Below are positions 31,565 through 40,557 of a DNA stretch of 47,634 nucleotides, in pieces. The stretch is from Patescibacteria group bacterium (GTDB lineage Bacteria > Patescibacteriota > Minisyncoccia > Phycocordibacterales > UBA1006). The position numbers and the translations under genes were made by a program. The stretch spans positions 1-47,634 of the forward strand of contig JAGQMN010000004.1 in the NCBI GenBank assembly GCA_020428645.1. Reading direction: 5' to 3'. Under the pieces are notes generated by a model. That model was given only the letters and a program-made list of their open reading frames with translations. It had not been told where the DNA came from and searched no databases. The first letter of the stretch is position 1. Each line of letters starts with the position of its first letter.

Positions 31565-32404
31565 ATGAAACATATAATTTTAGACACTGATGTAGGCGGG
31601 GATGTTGATGATATACTTGCTTTGCTATTTGCCATACATTCTCCTGAGTTCCAAATTGATTTGATTGTAACAAGTGATGAATATAAAAGTCATCGAGCAC
31701 GATATGCTGAAGAATTTCTTGAATTGATAAGTGTAAAAATTCCCGTTGTTGCTGGACTTGATGTAGGAAATACAAAACTATTTGTTGTTAATAAACAAAT
31801 AAAAAATCCACACAGGGTTGTTAATACCAATTTCTTAGAAGAAATAAAAAAAGTTATTCAAAAAAATGATTTGACCTATTACGTATGTATTGGGCCACAA
31901 TCAAATCTTGCAGCATTTATTAAAGAAAATCCTGAATTAAAAAATAAAGTTAAAATATTGTTTATGGGTGGTGCTATACACTATAGAATACCCGACTCCC
32001 CTGAACATAATATTAAATATGATGTACAATCTGCTATTGATGTTTTTCATTCAGATTGGGATAAAAAGTATGTTCTCAGTGACGTTACCTTTAGAGAAGA
32101 AATAAAAGTAACTACAGAATCAATATTCTATAAAGAACTTTCAAATTTAAATAAACCTCACCTGAATTTTATAATTGAATCAATGAAATATTTTTTTAAC
32201 CAAGTTACTCCTGAAACATGTATGCATGATCCTATTACACTTTCATATCTTATAGATAATGAAATACTTAGTTTTGAGAAACAAAAACTTAATATGGATG
32301 AAAGAGGAGTTATGCAGATTAATGAAGATGGTCATGAGACACTTGTATCCAAGTCAGCAAACTATGACTTATTTTGGAAAATATTTAAAGACAGGATTTT
32401 CTGA
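31565..32404 (+). CDS. Nucleoside hydrolase-like (IUNH family) protein
   Basis: Product of 279 residues. The N-terminal Ca-binding signature is LDTDVGGDVDDILALLFAI (residues 6-24), followed by VCIGPQSNLAAFIKENPEL, LFMGGAIHY and CMHDPITLSYLI, the last corresponding to the HDP motif near the active site. IUNH enzymes split ribonucleosides into base and ribose for salvage. The gene is clearly more AT-rich than its neighbours miaA and mraZ (many AAA, AAT, TTT and ATA codons), suggesting more recent acquisition. Followed by a terminator. Confidence 0.85.
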   Translation: MKHIILDTDVGGDVDDILALLFAIHSPEFQIDLIVTSDEYKSHRARYAEEFLELISVKIPVVAGLDVGNTKLFVVNKQIKNPHRVVNTNFLEEIKKVIQKNDLTYYVCIGPQSNLAAFIKENPELKNKVKILFMGGAIHYRIPDSPEHNIKYDVQSAIDVFHSDWDKKYVLSDVTFREEIKVTTESIFYKELSNLNKPHLNFIIESMKYFFNQVTPETCMHDPITLSYLIDNEILSFEKQKLNMDERGVMQINEDGHETLVSKSANYDLFWKIFKDRIF

Positions 32405-32412
32405 TTAAAAAT

Positions 32413-32438
32413 TACCCGGCTTCTAAAGCTGGGTTTTT
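32413..32438 (+). terminator. Terminator after the nucleoside hydrolase gene
   Basis: ACCCGGCTT and AAGCTGGGT arms (one G-T pair), followed by TTTTT. Confidence 0.8.
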
Positions 32439-32469
32439 TAATTTTTCCCCGTCGCGTCTTAAGGTCAAA

Positions 32470-32478
32470 GTTATCCAC
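32470..32478 (+). promoter_or_regulatory. DnaA-box-like 9-mer
   Basis: TTATCCACA is identical to the strong E. coli DnaA box. It is single, with no cluster or AT-rich unwinding region nearby, so it is not evidence of an origin. Confidence 0.3.
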
Positions 32479-32509
32479 AGTGGTGCAGGGTTTCATGTTT
32501 GCACCATAA

Positions 32510-32545
32510 TGTGGGATGAAGTAGAATACAAGTGGGATGAAGTGG
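32510..32545 (+). promoter_or_regulatory. MraZ-type operator repeats before mraZ
   Basis: GTGGG at 32510 and 32531, with variants GTAGA at 32520 and GTGGT at 32541, are spaced 10-11 bp apart on one face of the helix. GTGGGATGAAGT is repeated exactly at 32510 and 32531. MraZ is known to bind phased TGGG-type repeats in its own promoter; assignment here is by that resemblance. Confidence 0.65.
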
Positions 32546-32622
32546 TAGATAACAGTGAAACATCCACACAAAGTATTCATGTAGCAAAGAATTCTCCGTT
32601 TCACTGTTATCTACCACTTCAT
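32535..32622. repeat. Perfect 26-bp inverted repeat in the mraZ leader
   Basis: Arms 32535-32560 and 32597-32622 are perfect reverse complements with a 36-nt loop. The left arm starts inside the second MraZ-type repeat. No T run follows, so it is not a normal terminator. The smaller hairpin GGTGCA/TGCACC (32481-32504) lies upstream. The rest of the 343-bp gap (to 32747) shows no ORF. Confidence 0.9.
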
Positions 32623-32747
32623 CAATACGGTTTAAAAAATGCCATGGTTGGCATACAAAGATTCGCGAGATCTGAATGTTGAACGAAGGTAGAGGTTGGT
32701 GCACGTGCCATAACGTGTTCGGTGCTCTGCCTTCGATAGAAAGAATT

Positions 32748-33182
32748 ATGTTAATCGGAGAACACAAACACACACTCGATGATAAGAAACGACTATCGCT
32801 TCCGTCAAAGTTTCGCAAAGAACTGGGGAAGACTGTCGTACTTACCAAAGGACTCGATACCTGTCTCTTTGTCTATTCGGTGAAAGAATGGCAAAAATTT
32901 TCAACTAAACTCGGTGAACTCTCGATGGGGCAGGGTGATACCCGTGCCTTCTCTCGATATTTTCTCGGAGGAGCAGTGGAAACCGACATTGATTCTGCTG
33001 GACGTATTCTCATTCCAGATTTCTTAAAGGATCTTGCACATTTAAAATCAAAAGTTGTCGTTGCGGGACTCGGAACACGCGTTGAGTTGTGGGATGAGAA
33101 ACGCTGGGTTGATTACCAAAAGGCGCTTGAAAAGAAAGCTGATGTTGTTGCTGAAAAGCTTGGTGACATTGGAATGATTTAA
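32748..33182 (+). CDS. mraZ: Transcriptional regulator MraZ
   Basis: First gene of the division cluster and its probable repressor. ATG 32748 (MLIGEHKHTLDDKKRLSLPS) gives 144 residues; the frame opens earlier but the family begins here. Two SpoVT/AbrB-type half-domains are visible, each with an arginine-containing turn: LDDKKRLSLPSKFRKEL and IDSAGRILIPDFLKDL. MraZ forms ring-shaped oligomers that bind phased repeats upstream of its own gene, and such repeats are present at 32510-32545. rsmH follows after 6 bp. Confidence 0.93.
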   Translation: MLIGEHKHTLDDKKRLSLPSKFRKELGKTVVLTKGLDTCLFVYSVKEWQKFSTKLGELSMGQGDTRAFSRYFLGGAVETDIDSAGRILIPDFLKDLAHLKSKVVVAGLGTRVELWDEKRWVDYQKALEKKADVVAEKLGDIGMI

Positions 33183-33188
33183 TCGCGT

Positions 33189-34085
33189 ATGTCAGTACAC
33201 ATCCCGGTACTTATGAATGAAGTCGTCGAGTGGCTCGACCTCCATCCCGATGATGTGGTGGTCGATGGAACGATCAATGGTGGCGGTCACGCATCGAAAA
33301 TTGTGTCGTTCCTTGGCTCCAATGGTGTCTTCGTTGGTATCGACAAGGATCGGAATGCACTACATGTTTCAAGTGAACGATTAACTGGCGCACAACCACA
33401 GGTGTACCTTATTCACGGTGATAGTCGTAATCTTGATCTCATGTTAGACAAACAAGGTATTGATCAGATTGATAAGGTGTTACTCGATTTAGGATGGAGT
33501 AGTAATCAATTTGAAGATCCAGAACGGGGATTCTCGTTTAACCTCGATGGGCCCTTGACGATGACGCTTGCTGACGATCCTACCACAGTTCCATTTACTG
33601 CCTACGATGTCGTGAATGATTGGAGTAAGGAATCGCTCATTGATATTCTCGTTGGATACGGTGAGGAACGTTTCGCACGACGTATTGCCAAGGCAATAAT
33701 TGACGCGCGTTCAGTTGCACCTATCACACGGACGCTCCAGCTCGCTGATATTATCAAAAATGCAGTACCTGAACGATTTCGTCACGGACCTATTCATCCC
33801 GCAACACAGAGCTTTCAAGCAATTCGTATCGCAGTAAATGATGAAATGATGGCGCTGAAAGAAATTCTCGAAAAAGGATTTGAACGACTTGCACCGAATG
33901 GAAGAATGGTAGTGATATCATTTCACAGCATTGAAGACCGTATTGTAAAACACTACTTTAGAAGTAAGCACATGGCAGGAGAAGGGAGTGTGCTTACTAA
34001 AAAACCAATTACTGCGACTGATGAAGAACTCGATCTGAACAGACGTTCACGGAGCGCAAAGTTGCGCGTACTACAAAAATTATGA
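33189..34085 (+). CDS. rsmH: 16S rRNA (cytosine1402-N4)-methyltransferase
   Basis: Methylates N4 of C1402 in the ribosomal P site. Product of 298 residues with the MraW/RsmH features HIPVLMNEVVEWL, GTINGGGHASKIV (SAM motif I), LLDLGWSSNQFEDPERGFSF, IHPATQSFQAIRIAVNDE and VVISFHSIEDRIVKHYFR. Near the usual 300-315 residues. Its TGA overlaps the next ATG in an ATGA, so translation is coupled. Confidence 0.95.
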   Translation: MSVHIPVLMNEVVEWLDLHPDDVVVDGTINGGGHASKIVSFLGSNGVFVGIDKDRNALHVSSERLTGAQPQVYLIHGDSRNLDLMLDKQGIDQIDKVLLDLGWSSNQFEDPERGFSFNLDGPLTMTLADDPTTVPFTAYDVVNDWSKESLIDILVGYGEERFARRIAKAIIDARSVAPITRTLQLADIIKNAVPERFRHGPIHPATQSFQAIRIAVNDEMMALKEILEKGFERLAPNGRMVVISFHSIEDRIVKHYFRSKHMAGEGSVLTKKPITATDEELDLNRRSRSAKLRVLQKL

Positions 34086-34399
34086 ATGCATTTCTACAAA
34101 AAATAAATACCGACGTTGGGCGAAAGCGGGTGTTTCATATGTTGATTGGAGGTATTATTCTCTCCTTTGTTCTCTATGGATTTGCTATTGCGAGCACCAC
34201 GCTCAGTGTTGCTGATGCAGAAACAAGTAACCACAATATTAATGAACTACAAACAGAAATAGCAGAACTTGAAGTTTTGTACTTTAGTATGATCAACCAG
34301 CTCTCACTGGATCAAGCAGCAAGTCATGGATTGAATCAAGTAGATACGCTCAAGTACGTACGTGTTAATCAACCAACATCTGTTGCTTACAACCGTTAA
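34082..34399 (+). CDS. FtsL-like division protein (by position and topology)
   Basis: Product of 105 residues with a short cytoplasmic part, one span (about 22-41, MLIGGIILSFVLYGFAIAS) and a predicted coiled coil (NHNINELQTEIAELEVLYFS), then a tail with a GLNQVDTLKYVRVNQP segment. FtsL has this topology and sits between rsmH and ftsI in most bacteria; its sequence is poorly conserved, so position is the main evidence. It overlaps rsmH by 4 bp. Expected to pair with an FtsB/DivIC partner, a candidate for which is at 43019. Confidence 0.7.
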   Translation: MNAFLQKINTDVGRKRVFHMLIGGIILSFVLYGFAIASTTLSVADAETSNHNINELQTEIAELEVLYFSMINQLSLDQAASHGLNQVDTLKYVRVNQPTSVAYNR

Positions 34400-34414
34400 T
34401 GATAGATCATATGT

Positions 34415-36133
34415 ATGAAGGGAGAAGATAAAAAATTTATCCTTCGTATGCGTGTCGTTTTTGCGGCGGTCATATTCGTCGGATTCGTACTTATTGCGAA
34501 TCTTTTTTACATACAAATTTCAAATGGAAGTCGATTTCGTGCGCAAGCTGATGGTCAGTACGTAGTTGCAACTTACAATTCATTTGAACGTGGTTCTATT
34601 TTCTTTGAAGAACGTGATGGATCACGAATTACTGCTGCGGGTCAGAAATCGGGGTACAAGCTTTCAGTAAATCCAGAAGAGTTTACCGGAGATAGAGAAG
34701 AACTATTCAATACCGTGAATGATATCACCCCCCTTGATCGTGATCGTTTTTTTGATGCACTCGATAGAAAAGACAGAACCTATGTTGAGGTACTCAACCA
34801 CATTTCAAAAGAAGACGGGGAAACAATCAAAGAGCAGGTCGGTTCGGCACTTCAACTGCATGCTGAAAAGTGGCGTGTCTACCCGCTCAGCGGCGCAGCA
34901 GCACAAGTACTTGGGTTCATTGGGTATCAAGGTGATGAATACGCTGGTCGGTATGGACTTGAACGGCAGTATGAAGATACTCTGAAACGAGAAGATGTTG
35001 ATCTCTATACTAATTTTTTTGCACGAACATTCCACAATGTACAAAATTTTGTTGATCCTGAAAAAGTTCCTGAAGGGGATGTTATTACAACCATCGACCC
35101 ACAAATTCAATTATTTTTTGAACAACAACTCGAATCAATTCAAACAGACTGGCGTTCAGAATCAACAGGTGGTGTTATTATCAATCCACATACTGGTGAT
35201 ATTTACGCGATGGGTGCATTTCCTCGCTTTGATAATAATAACTTTAGTGATGCATCGATAAGTACGTTTAAGAACCCACTCGTTGAAAACGTGTATGAAA
35301 TGGGATCTATTATGAAACCAGTCATTGTATCACTTGCCATTGATAGTGATTCAATTAATCCTGATACACTCGAATATTACGATACTGGTTCTGTTGATGT
35401 TGGTATTGCAACCATCAAGAACTTTGACGGACGAGGGCGTGGATGGGTAGATACTCAAGAAATTTTAAACCAATCATTAAACACAGGAATGGTGTACATT
35501 GCGTCACACATTCCAAAACCGACGTTTCGGGATTACTTTGACCGATTTGGCATGACGACCCCAACAGGTATTGATCTTCCCAACGAAGCCAGGAGTCTCG
35601 CAACAAACTTGAGTAGCAATCGAGATATTGAATTTGCAAATATGTCGTTTGGGCAGGGTATTGCGGTAAGTCCCATCACCATGGTACGAGCACTCTCTGC
35701 ATTAGCCAACGGTGGTATGACGAGTACCCCACACGTTGTTAAAAAAATTGAATACACGAACGGGTTTTCAAAAACCTTTGACTACACTGAATCAGGTCGG
35801 CAAGCAATTTCCAAAGAAACATCTGAAGAGATTTCTCGTATGCTCGTGAATGTATTTGATGCGTATCGTGATGGGCAGGTAAAACTTCCTGACTACAGCA
35901 TTGCTGCAAAAACAGGAACCGCACAAATTTCAAATCCTGCAGGTGGATATTATAGTGATCGTAATCTCCACTCATTCTTTGGATACTTCCCCGCGTACGA
36001 TCCACAATTTTTGGTATTCCTTTATACTGTGTATCCAAAAGGCATCAAGTACGCGTCGCAGACGCTCATCGATCCATTTAAAGAAACGACAAAGTATTTG
36101 GTCAACTACTACAACATTCCGCCTGATCGGTAA
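34415..36133 (+). CDS. ftsI: Penicillin-binding protein, FtsI/PBP2-type transpeptidase
   Basis: Septal class B PBP cross-linking peptidoglycan. Product of 572 residues: one N-terminal span (about 9-30, RVVFAAVIFVGFVLIANLFY), a PBP-dimer domain (about 45-230) and the transpeptidase domain with SxxK as SIMK (nucleophile Ser in YEMGSIMKP), SxN as SLN in NQSLNTGMVY and KTG in AAKTGTAQ. No PASTA domains. It closes a minimal cluster: murE, murF, mraY, murD, ftsW and murG do not follow. A terminator lies directly after the stop. Confidence 0.94.
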   Translation: MKGEDKKFILRMRVVFAAVIFVGFVLIANLFYIQISNGSRFRAQADGQYVVATYNSFERGSIFFEERDGSRITAAGQKSGYKLSVNPEEFTGDREELFNTVNDITPLDRDRFFDALDRKDRTYVEVLNHISKEDGETIKEQVGSALQLHAEKWRVYPLSGAAAQVLGFIGYQGDEYAGRYGLERQYEDTLKREDVDLYTNFFARTFHNVQNFVDPEKVPEGDVITTIDPQIQLFFEQQLESIQTDWRSESTGGVIINPHTGDIYAMGAFPRFDNNNFSDASISTFKNPLVENVYEMGSIMKPVIVSLAIDSDSINPDTLEYYDTGSVDVGIATIKNFDGRGRGWVDTQEILNQSLNTGMVYIASHIPKPTFRDYFDRFGMTTPTGIDLPNEARSLATNLSSNRDIEFANMSFGQGIAVSPITMVRALSALANGGMTSTPHVVKKIEYTNGFSKTFDYTESGRQAISKETSEEISRMLVNVFDAYRDGQVKLPDYSIAAKTGTAQISNPAGGYYSDRNLHSFFGYFPAYDPQFLVFLYTVYPKGIKYASQTLIDPFKETTKYLVNYYNIPPDR

Positions 36134-36134
36134 C

Positions 36135-36159
36135 ATCACTTTTAACAAGTGATTTTTTC
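36135..36159 (+). terminator. Terminator of the division cluster
   Basis: ATCACTT and AAGTGAT arms around TTAAC, followed by TTTTTTC. Confidence 0.85.
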
Positions 36160-36223
36160 TTGGTATACTGGTGGTACTGGTTTTAGAGAAAATCATTTTT
36201 ATCTATTTAGTTTATTAAAAATT

Positions 36224-36691
36224 ATGAAAAAAAAATTTGCATGTAGACAATGTGGGTTTACGCTCCTTGAAGTACTCCTGATTATTGCAATCATTGCGAT
36301 TTTGGCAGGTATTGTTATCTTAGCAATCAACCCAAATAAACAACTTAAAAATACGAGAAACGCGGAACGTCAATCAGACGTTACTACTATTCTCAACGCG
36401 TTATACCAGTATGCAAGTGATAATAATGGTCTTCTGCCAAGTAGTATTACTTCAACTGAAACTGAAATTTGTCAGACAGGTGGAACCTGTGCCGGACTCA
36501 TTGATTTATCAGCTCTTACAAGTAATGAAACCTATCTCGTTAACATACCATCCGACCCGCAATGCCCAACCGTGTGTGATGCAAACGGTGTTGGGTACAC
36601 TATTGGGGAGACAGCTAATGGTCGTATTACCATCAATGCACCAGATGCAGAACAATCAGTTACCATTAGCGTGACTCGACAGTTACAATAG
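36224..36691 (+). CDS. Type IV prepilin / type II pseudopilin-like protein
   Basis: ATG 36224 ([20 protein letters not shown]) gives 155 residues. The prepilin site is G/FTLLE, with a basic 11-residue leader and a hydrophobic helix (about 12-35, [20 protein letters not shown]) that would form the pilus core. An Arg/Asp-rich [20 protein letters not shown] helix follows, then a globular part with Cys pairs (ICQTGGTC and PQCPTVC) that could form disulfides. The leader also has Cys-x-x-Cys (CRQC), unusual for a prepilin. No assembly ATPase, platform protein or prepilin peptidase is in the window. TATACT at 36163-36168 may be its -10 box. Confidence 0.88.
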   Translation: MKKKFACRQCGFTLLEVLLIIAIIAILAGIVILAINPNKQLKNTRNAERQSDVTTILNALYQYASDNNGLLPSSITSTETEICQTGGTCAGLIDLSALTSNETYLVNIPSDPQCPTVCDANGVGYTIGETANGRITINAPDAEQSVTISVTRQLQ

Positions 36692-36810
36692 TTGCCCACC
36701 TATACATATATACTCTCGTTGAACTGATTCTTTAAAAGCTCAGCGAGGTATCTAAACCATTCGAAGTATAACAACCGTAATGTGGTTTTTTTAAATGAAT
36801 ACAGATATTT

Positions 36811-36826
36811 CTAGGTATACACCTAG
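36811..36826. promoter_or_regulatory. Palindrome before the membrane protein gene at 36850
   Basis: CTAGGT-ATAC-ACCTAG lies just upstream of the presumed -10 (TAGAAT, 36838-36843), near where a -35 element would be; possible operator. Confidence 0.4.
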
Positions 36827-36849
36827 ACGGCATTTGATAGAATATAGGT

Positions 36850-37449
36850 ATGCATATTATTGGCAATACTGTTCATCCATCCGAATTACTACAACACGAG
36901 ACCAAAAGACGTGCGGTAGTAAAATTTCTTTTCATTATTATTCTTTTCTTTGGATATTTTAGTATTATTGCACATCGTTATGGTGTACAAGACGGCATAT
37001 TGGTAACAGCGGTAACCTGGTCATTTTTCGTACTCTGTACGCCTATTGCTGATGCTGGTTTTTTGCTTGATTTCCCGCTGAGGTTGATTACGAAAATAAA
37101 AATGCTCTATTCAGAGATTATCGTGTGGATACTTGCGGTTATAATTAATGTGTATGTATACGCTGTACATCAAGAGGTGTACCAAACAACAAAACTCGTA
37201 TCGTTATTTAAGCACATTCTCGAACAACCATTTCCTATGTGGAGTATTATTGCCATTTCCGCCATTGGTACGTTCATTTCTATTCGATTTGGTGACGAAT
37301 TGATTGATACGGTTAAACACCACGAGCGAACGTACTACCAAAAACATAAACATCGTCACCGTCTATGGATCATGGTATTTGGGTTTATTCTGATTCTCGT
37401 ACTCTATGATTTTATGCTGAAACAGCTCGGTGTGGAACTACCAATTTAA
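36850..37449 (+). CDS. Polytopic membrane protein of unknown function
   Basis: Product of 199 residues with about five spans: FLFIIILFFGYFSIIAHRYG, ILVTAVTWSFFVLCTPIADA, IIVWILAVIINVYVYAVHQE, MWSIIAISAIGTFISIRFGD and LWIMVFGFILILVLYDFMLK, and a His/Lys-rich loop (KHHERTYYQKHKHRHR) before the last. No domain recognised. An extended -10 TGATAGAAT ends 6 nt before the ATG, predicting a leaderless message. The MATE gene follows after 53 bp with its own -10-like TATACT. Confidence 0.75.
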   Translation: MHIIGNTVHPSELLQHETKRRAVVKFLFIIILFFGYFSIIAHRYGVQDGILVTAVTWSFFVLCTPIADAGFLLDFPLRLITKIKMLYSEIIVWILAVIINVYVYAVHQEVYQTTKLVSLFKHILEQPFPMWSIIAISAIGTFISIRFGDELIDTVKHHERTYYQKHKHRHRLWIMVFGFILILVLYDFMLKQLGVELPI

Positions 37450-37502
37450 AAGGAGTATGTACGTATTGGTGATAGAAGAGTATACTCAGTACTTCAACGA
37501 CT

Positions 37503-38930
37503 ATGAACACCTCATCACGCACAACACAACTTCTTGAAGGATCAATAATTCGGTCATTGCTCACATTGGCATTACCTATCGTACTTACAAATCTGTTGCA
37601 GAGCGGGTATCAACTCACTGATGCCTTTTGGGTTGGTCGATTGGGTGGGGAAGCGGTCGCCGCGGTATCGGTCAGTTTTCCTATTATCTTTTTAATGATT
37701 GCTCTCGGTGCTGGTTTTTCTATTGCCGGATCAACACTGGTTGCTCAATACACCGGAGCGCGCAATGATCGAATGGTGAACCACGTGACGGCTCAGACAT
37801 TGATTATGGTACTCCTCTCAGCGATCACCCTCGGAATTATTGGGTTTGTCTGTGCACCTGGAATTCTGCGATTGATCGGTGTAGAACCAAGCGTATTTAA
37901 CCAAGCGTTAGGATTCTTACGGGTATCGTTTGTAGGTATGTTGTTTATGTTTACGTTCGCAAGTTTCCAATCAATCATGAATGCTATTGGACAAACTCGT
38001 ATTCCAACTATGATTGTTTTTGGTACAGTACTCCTTAATCTGCTACTTGATCCACTCTTTATTTTCGGATGGGGACCCATACCTGGTCTTGGTGTTATGG
38101 GTGCAGCACTTGCTACGGTCGGAACACAGTTTCTCGCAAGTTTAATCGGACTTATCATTTTGTTGCGTGGTAACTATGGTATTAAACTTCACTTACGTGA
38201 CTTTACACCTGATCGTACGTACATTAAACGTGCCTTTAAACTTGGGTTTCCTGCATCAATTGAGCAATCATCACGTGCATTAGGAATGAGCGTTCTTACT
38301 TTTTTGGTGGCGAGCTTTGGCACACTCAGTGTTGCTGCCTACGGTGTGGGAGGTAATGTGACCATGATTGTTATTATTCCTGCATTTGGACTCTCTATTG
38401 CGATTGGAGTACTGGTTGGGCAAAACATTGGTGCAGGAAAGATTGAACGTGCACAGGCTGTTGCTAAACTAGGTCAATGGTTATCGTTCATCACGCTCAC
38501 CGTATGTGGGCTTCTCGCGTTTACGTTTGCGCACCATATTGCGCGATTCTTTGTGCCAGGTGACGCAGACGTTATTCGCGAGGGAGCGCGATTTATTCAA
38601 ATTATGTCGTTCTCATTTGGCCTTATCGGAGTACAGATGGCAGTCAACGGCATTCTACGTGCAGCAGGGAATATGATGGCACCCATGATGATGACCATCG
38701 TATCGCAGTGGGTCGTATTATTCCCATTAGCGTATATTCTCTCGAAACATACTGATTTTGGTATTACGGGTCTTTGGTACGCATTTCCTATTGCGAACGT
38801 GATTATGGTGGTGATTGCACTCGTGTGGTTTAACAAGATTCCGTGGCAAACAAAAAATTTGACCAAAGAGGATCATGAAGAAATTCGTGCAACACAAGAA
38901 ATTTTAATTGAAGAGGGGGTGAGAGGATAG
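37503..38930 (+). CDS. MATE-family multidrug/solute exporter
   Basis: Product of 475 residues with twelve spans in two homologous halves. The MATE N-terminal pattern is clear: IIRSLLTLALPIVLTNLLQS, YQLTDAFWVGRLGGEAVAAV and GAGFSIAGSTLVAQYTGARN. The second half has GFPASIEQSSRALGMSVLTF, AAYGVGGNV and AIGVLVGQNIGAGK. Substrates are typically cationic drugs or metabolites, coupled to Na+ or H+; the coupling ion is not evident. A charged tail (LTKEDHEEIRATQEILIEEG) ends the protein. TATACT at 37481-37486. Confidence 0.9.
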   Translation: MNTSSRTTQLLEGSIIRSLLTLALPIVLTNLLQSGYQLTDAFWVGRLGGEAVAAVSVSFPIIFLMIALGAGFSIAGSTLVAQYTGARNDRMVNHVTAQTLIMVLLSAITLGIIGFVCAPGILRLIGVEPSVFNQALGFLRVSFVGMLFMFTFASFQSIMNAIGQTRIPTMIVFGTVLLNLLLDPLFIFGWGPIPGLGVMGAALATVGTQFLASLIGLIILLRGNYGIKLHLRDFTPDRTYIKRAFKLGFPASIEQSSRALGMSVLTFLVASFGTLSVAAYGVGGNVTMIVIIPAFGLSIAIGVLVGQNIGAGKIERAQAVAKLGQWLSFITLTVCGLLAFTFAHHIARFFVPGDADVIREGARFIQIMSFSFGLIGVQMAVNGILRAAGNMMAPMMMTIVSQWVVLFPLAYILSKHTDFGITGLWYAFPIANVIMVVIALVWFNKIPWQTKNLTKEDHEEIRATQEILIEEGVRG

Positions 38931-38982
38931 AATTTTTTGAAGTTATGCTTTTTATTCGTGAATAAAATCCCGTAAGTGTATA

Positions 38983-39011
38983 TTGACATATTATTAAATA
39001 GTTAATATAGT
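38983..39011 (+). promoter_or_regulatory. Promoter of the radical SAM gene
   Basis: TTGACA (38983-38988), 17-bp spacer, TATAGT (39006-39011). The ATG is 26 nt beyond the -10 box. Confidence 0.8.
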
Positions 39012-39037
39012 ATAAGAAACTCAAACTTTACAATACT

Positions 39038-40441
39038 ATGAAAAACAAAATCTTTGACCTATTACAGCCCCGGCATATTTATTCTGGATCAACAGGTCTT
39101 GGCCATGTTTACATGCCAACATCGTTATTGACCACGGGATCTCGGCTGTTACAAGCAGGTTATGAGGTTTCTTTGTTCGATGAAAATATACGACCTTATA
39201 TAGGTACTGCTCAAAACTTGGGTATAAACCTCTTGGGATCACCTTATGTTCCCGTAGTAAAGGATCGATTACATACATTGTCTCAGCAAAACATTTTTTT
39301 GGGAGGACAGGTCGTGAATGGACTAACTTCCAATCAAAGGCAACAACTTTTCGGTTCGGTTTACAATGGTAATGATGATGAAATCTTGAAGAGCGTCTTA
39401 GGTATCGAAAGTCTGCCATCGCCCTACAAAACATCATTAATTCCCATGTATGAACGCATTCCTGACCAAGACATGAAAAAGTATCTTGAAAAAGAATTTT
39501 CCTTCTTTGTCTCACAGGGGTGCAAGTTTGCTTGTAAGTTTTGCGCGGCTATTCGTACCCAAAAGGATGCTTTGGGCACGGTTACGAAAGTTACCGAAGT
39601 GTATCGGGATTTTGATATTATGGAGCAAGACCTATCCTATTTACTTGGTCGTGCACGTACATTAGGAGTGTCTCATATTGATATTTACATGTCGAATTTA
39701 GATGTTTTCCAATCACCTGTACAATTAGGAAAATTTGCCGATACAGTTATCAAAGTTCGTAGTAATATTCCTGAGATTCAGGTAACTCTGCGAGCGTTGG
39801 CTACCATTGATTCTTTTTTGAATTGTGCTGAAAAGCATCCAGATGTAATTACGAAACTTGTGCAAGCTGGTTATACCACTACAGGTTTTGGAATTGATGG
39901 AGGAGCACCTGAAGTTTGGCGAAAGGTTGGTAAGGCGCATAACTTTTCATCCAAAGATAGTGATCCTGCAAAAAAGTCCATTGAAGCGCTTCGGATATCA
40001 AAAGAAGTTTTCGGTATTACACCAGAGATATTAATGGTATTTGGTCATCCAGATGTTGATACAGTCGATTCTATGCAATCTGCTGTTGACTTTACTCACG
40101 CGATGGTTGATTTATACGGAGCCGTTCCACGACCTCATATTGCAAAAAACCTGATCCCTGGGAATGACCATTGGATGAACCCAGCAAACCAAGCAGAAGT
40201 ACAGATGTTTATACAAGAACCCTGGCTTTTCCAAGCATTAGATTTTTGTGCATTAGCTACTGAATATACTCATGGGAATAAAGATTTTGCGAAGTTGGTT
40301 AACAAATATTATTTAGCAATATGTAATATTGAAGGCAATACAACACAACCTATTTATCCAATAGAGTTGACAAACAAACAGGTAACACTATCGGGCATTC
40401 AAAATATGCTTGCCATGAACTTGAATAGGTTCGATAGGTAG
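39038..40441 (+). CDS. Radical SAM protein with N-terminal B12-binding-like region
   Basis: Product of 467 residues. The N-terminal 120 residues look like the Rossmann-type B12-binding domain often found before radical SAM (MPTSLLTTGSRLLQAGYEVS, FDENI, IFLGGQVVNGL), but no DxHxxG cobalamin motif is present. The [4Fe-4S] motif is CKFACKFC (C-x3-C-x2-C; about residues 159-166). The TIM-barrel part includes HIDIYMSNLD, QVTLRALATID and AGYTTTGFGIDGGAPEVWRK. Substrate unknown; no natural-product genes are adjacent. Strong own promoter and terminator, so a single-gene unit. Composition is closer to the window mean than that of the nucleoside hydrolase. Confidence 0.85.
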   Translation: MKNKIFDLLQPRHIYSGSTGLGHVYMPTSLLTTGSRLLQAGYEVSLFDENIRPYIGTAQNLGINLLGSPYVPVVKDRLHTLSQQNIFLGGQVVNGLTSNQRQQLFGSVYNGNDDEILKSVLGIESLPSPYKTSLIPMYERIPDQDMKKYLEKEFSFFVSQGCKFACKFCAAIRTQKDALGTVTKVTEVYRDFDIMEQDLSYLLGRARTLGVSHIDIYMSNLDVFQSPVQLGKFADTVIKVRSNIPEIQVTLRALATIDSFLNCAEKHPDVITKLVQAGYTTTGFGIDGGAPEVWRKVGKAHNFSSKDSDPAKKSIEALRISKEVFGITPEILMVFGHPDVDTVDSMQSAVDFTHAMVDLYGAVPRPHIAKNLIPGNDHWMNPANQAEVQMFIQEPWLFQALDFCALATEYTHGNKDFAKLVNKYYLAICNIEGNTTQPIYPIELTNKQVTLSGIQNMLAMNLNRFDR

Positions 40442-40460
40442 TTTGTCTGTTTCAGTATTA

Positions 40461-40493
40461 AAAAACCAAGGAATATTACCCCTTGGTTTTTTT
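40461..40493 (+). terminator. Terminator after the radical SAM gene
   Basis: AAAAACCAAGG and CCTTGGTTTTTTT arms around an AATATTACC loop. Confidence 0.88.
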
Positions 40494-40557
40494 ATACTCA
40501 TTAGCCAACCTACGTAGTACGTCTTTTTAACCTAACTTTGTTATAATGAATGGTATC

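Noticed and set aside
32470-32622. mraZ leader as a replication origin
   Set aside because: Only one DnaA box is present, with no AT-rich unwinding element and no dnaA, dnaN or rpmH nearby.
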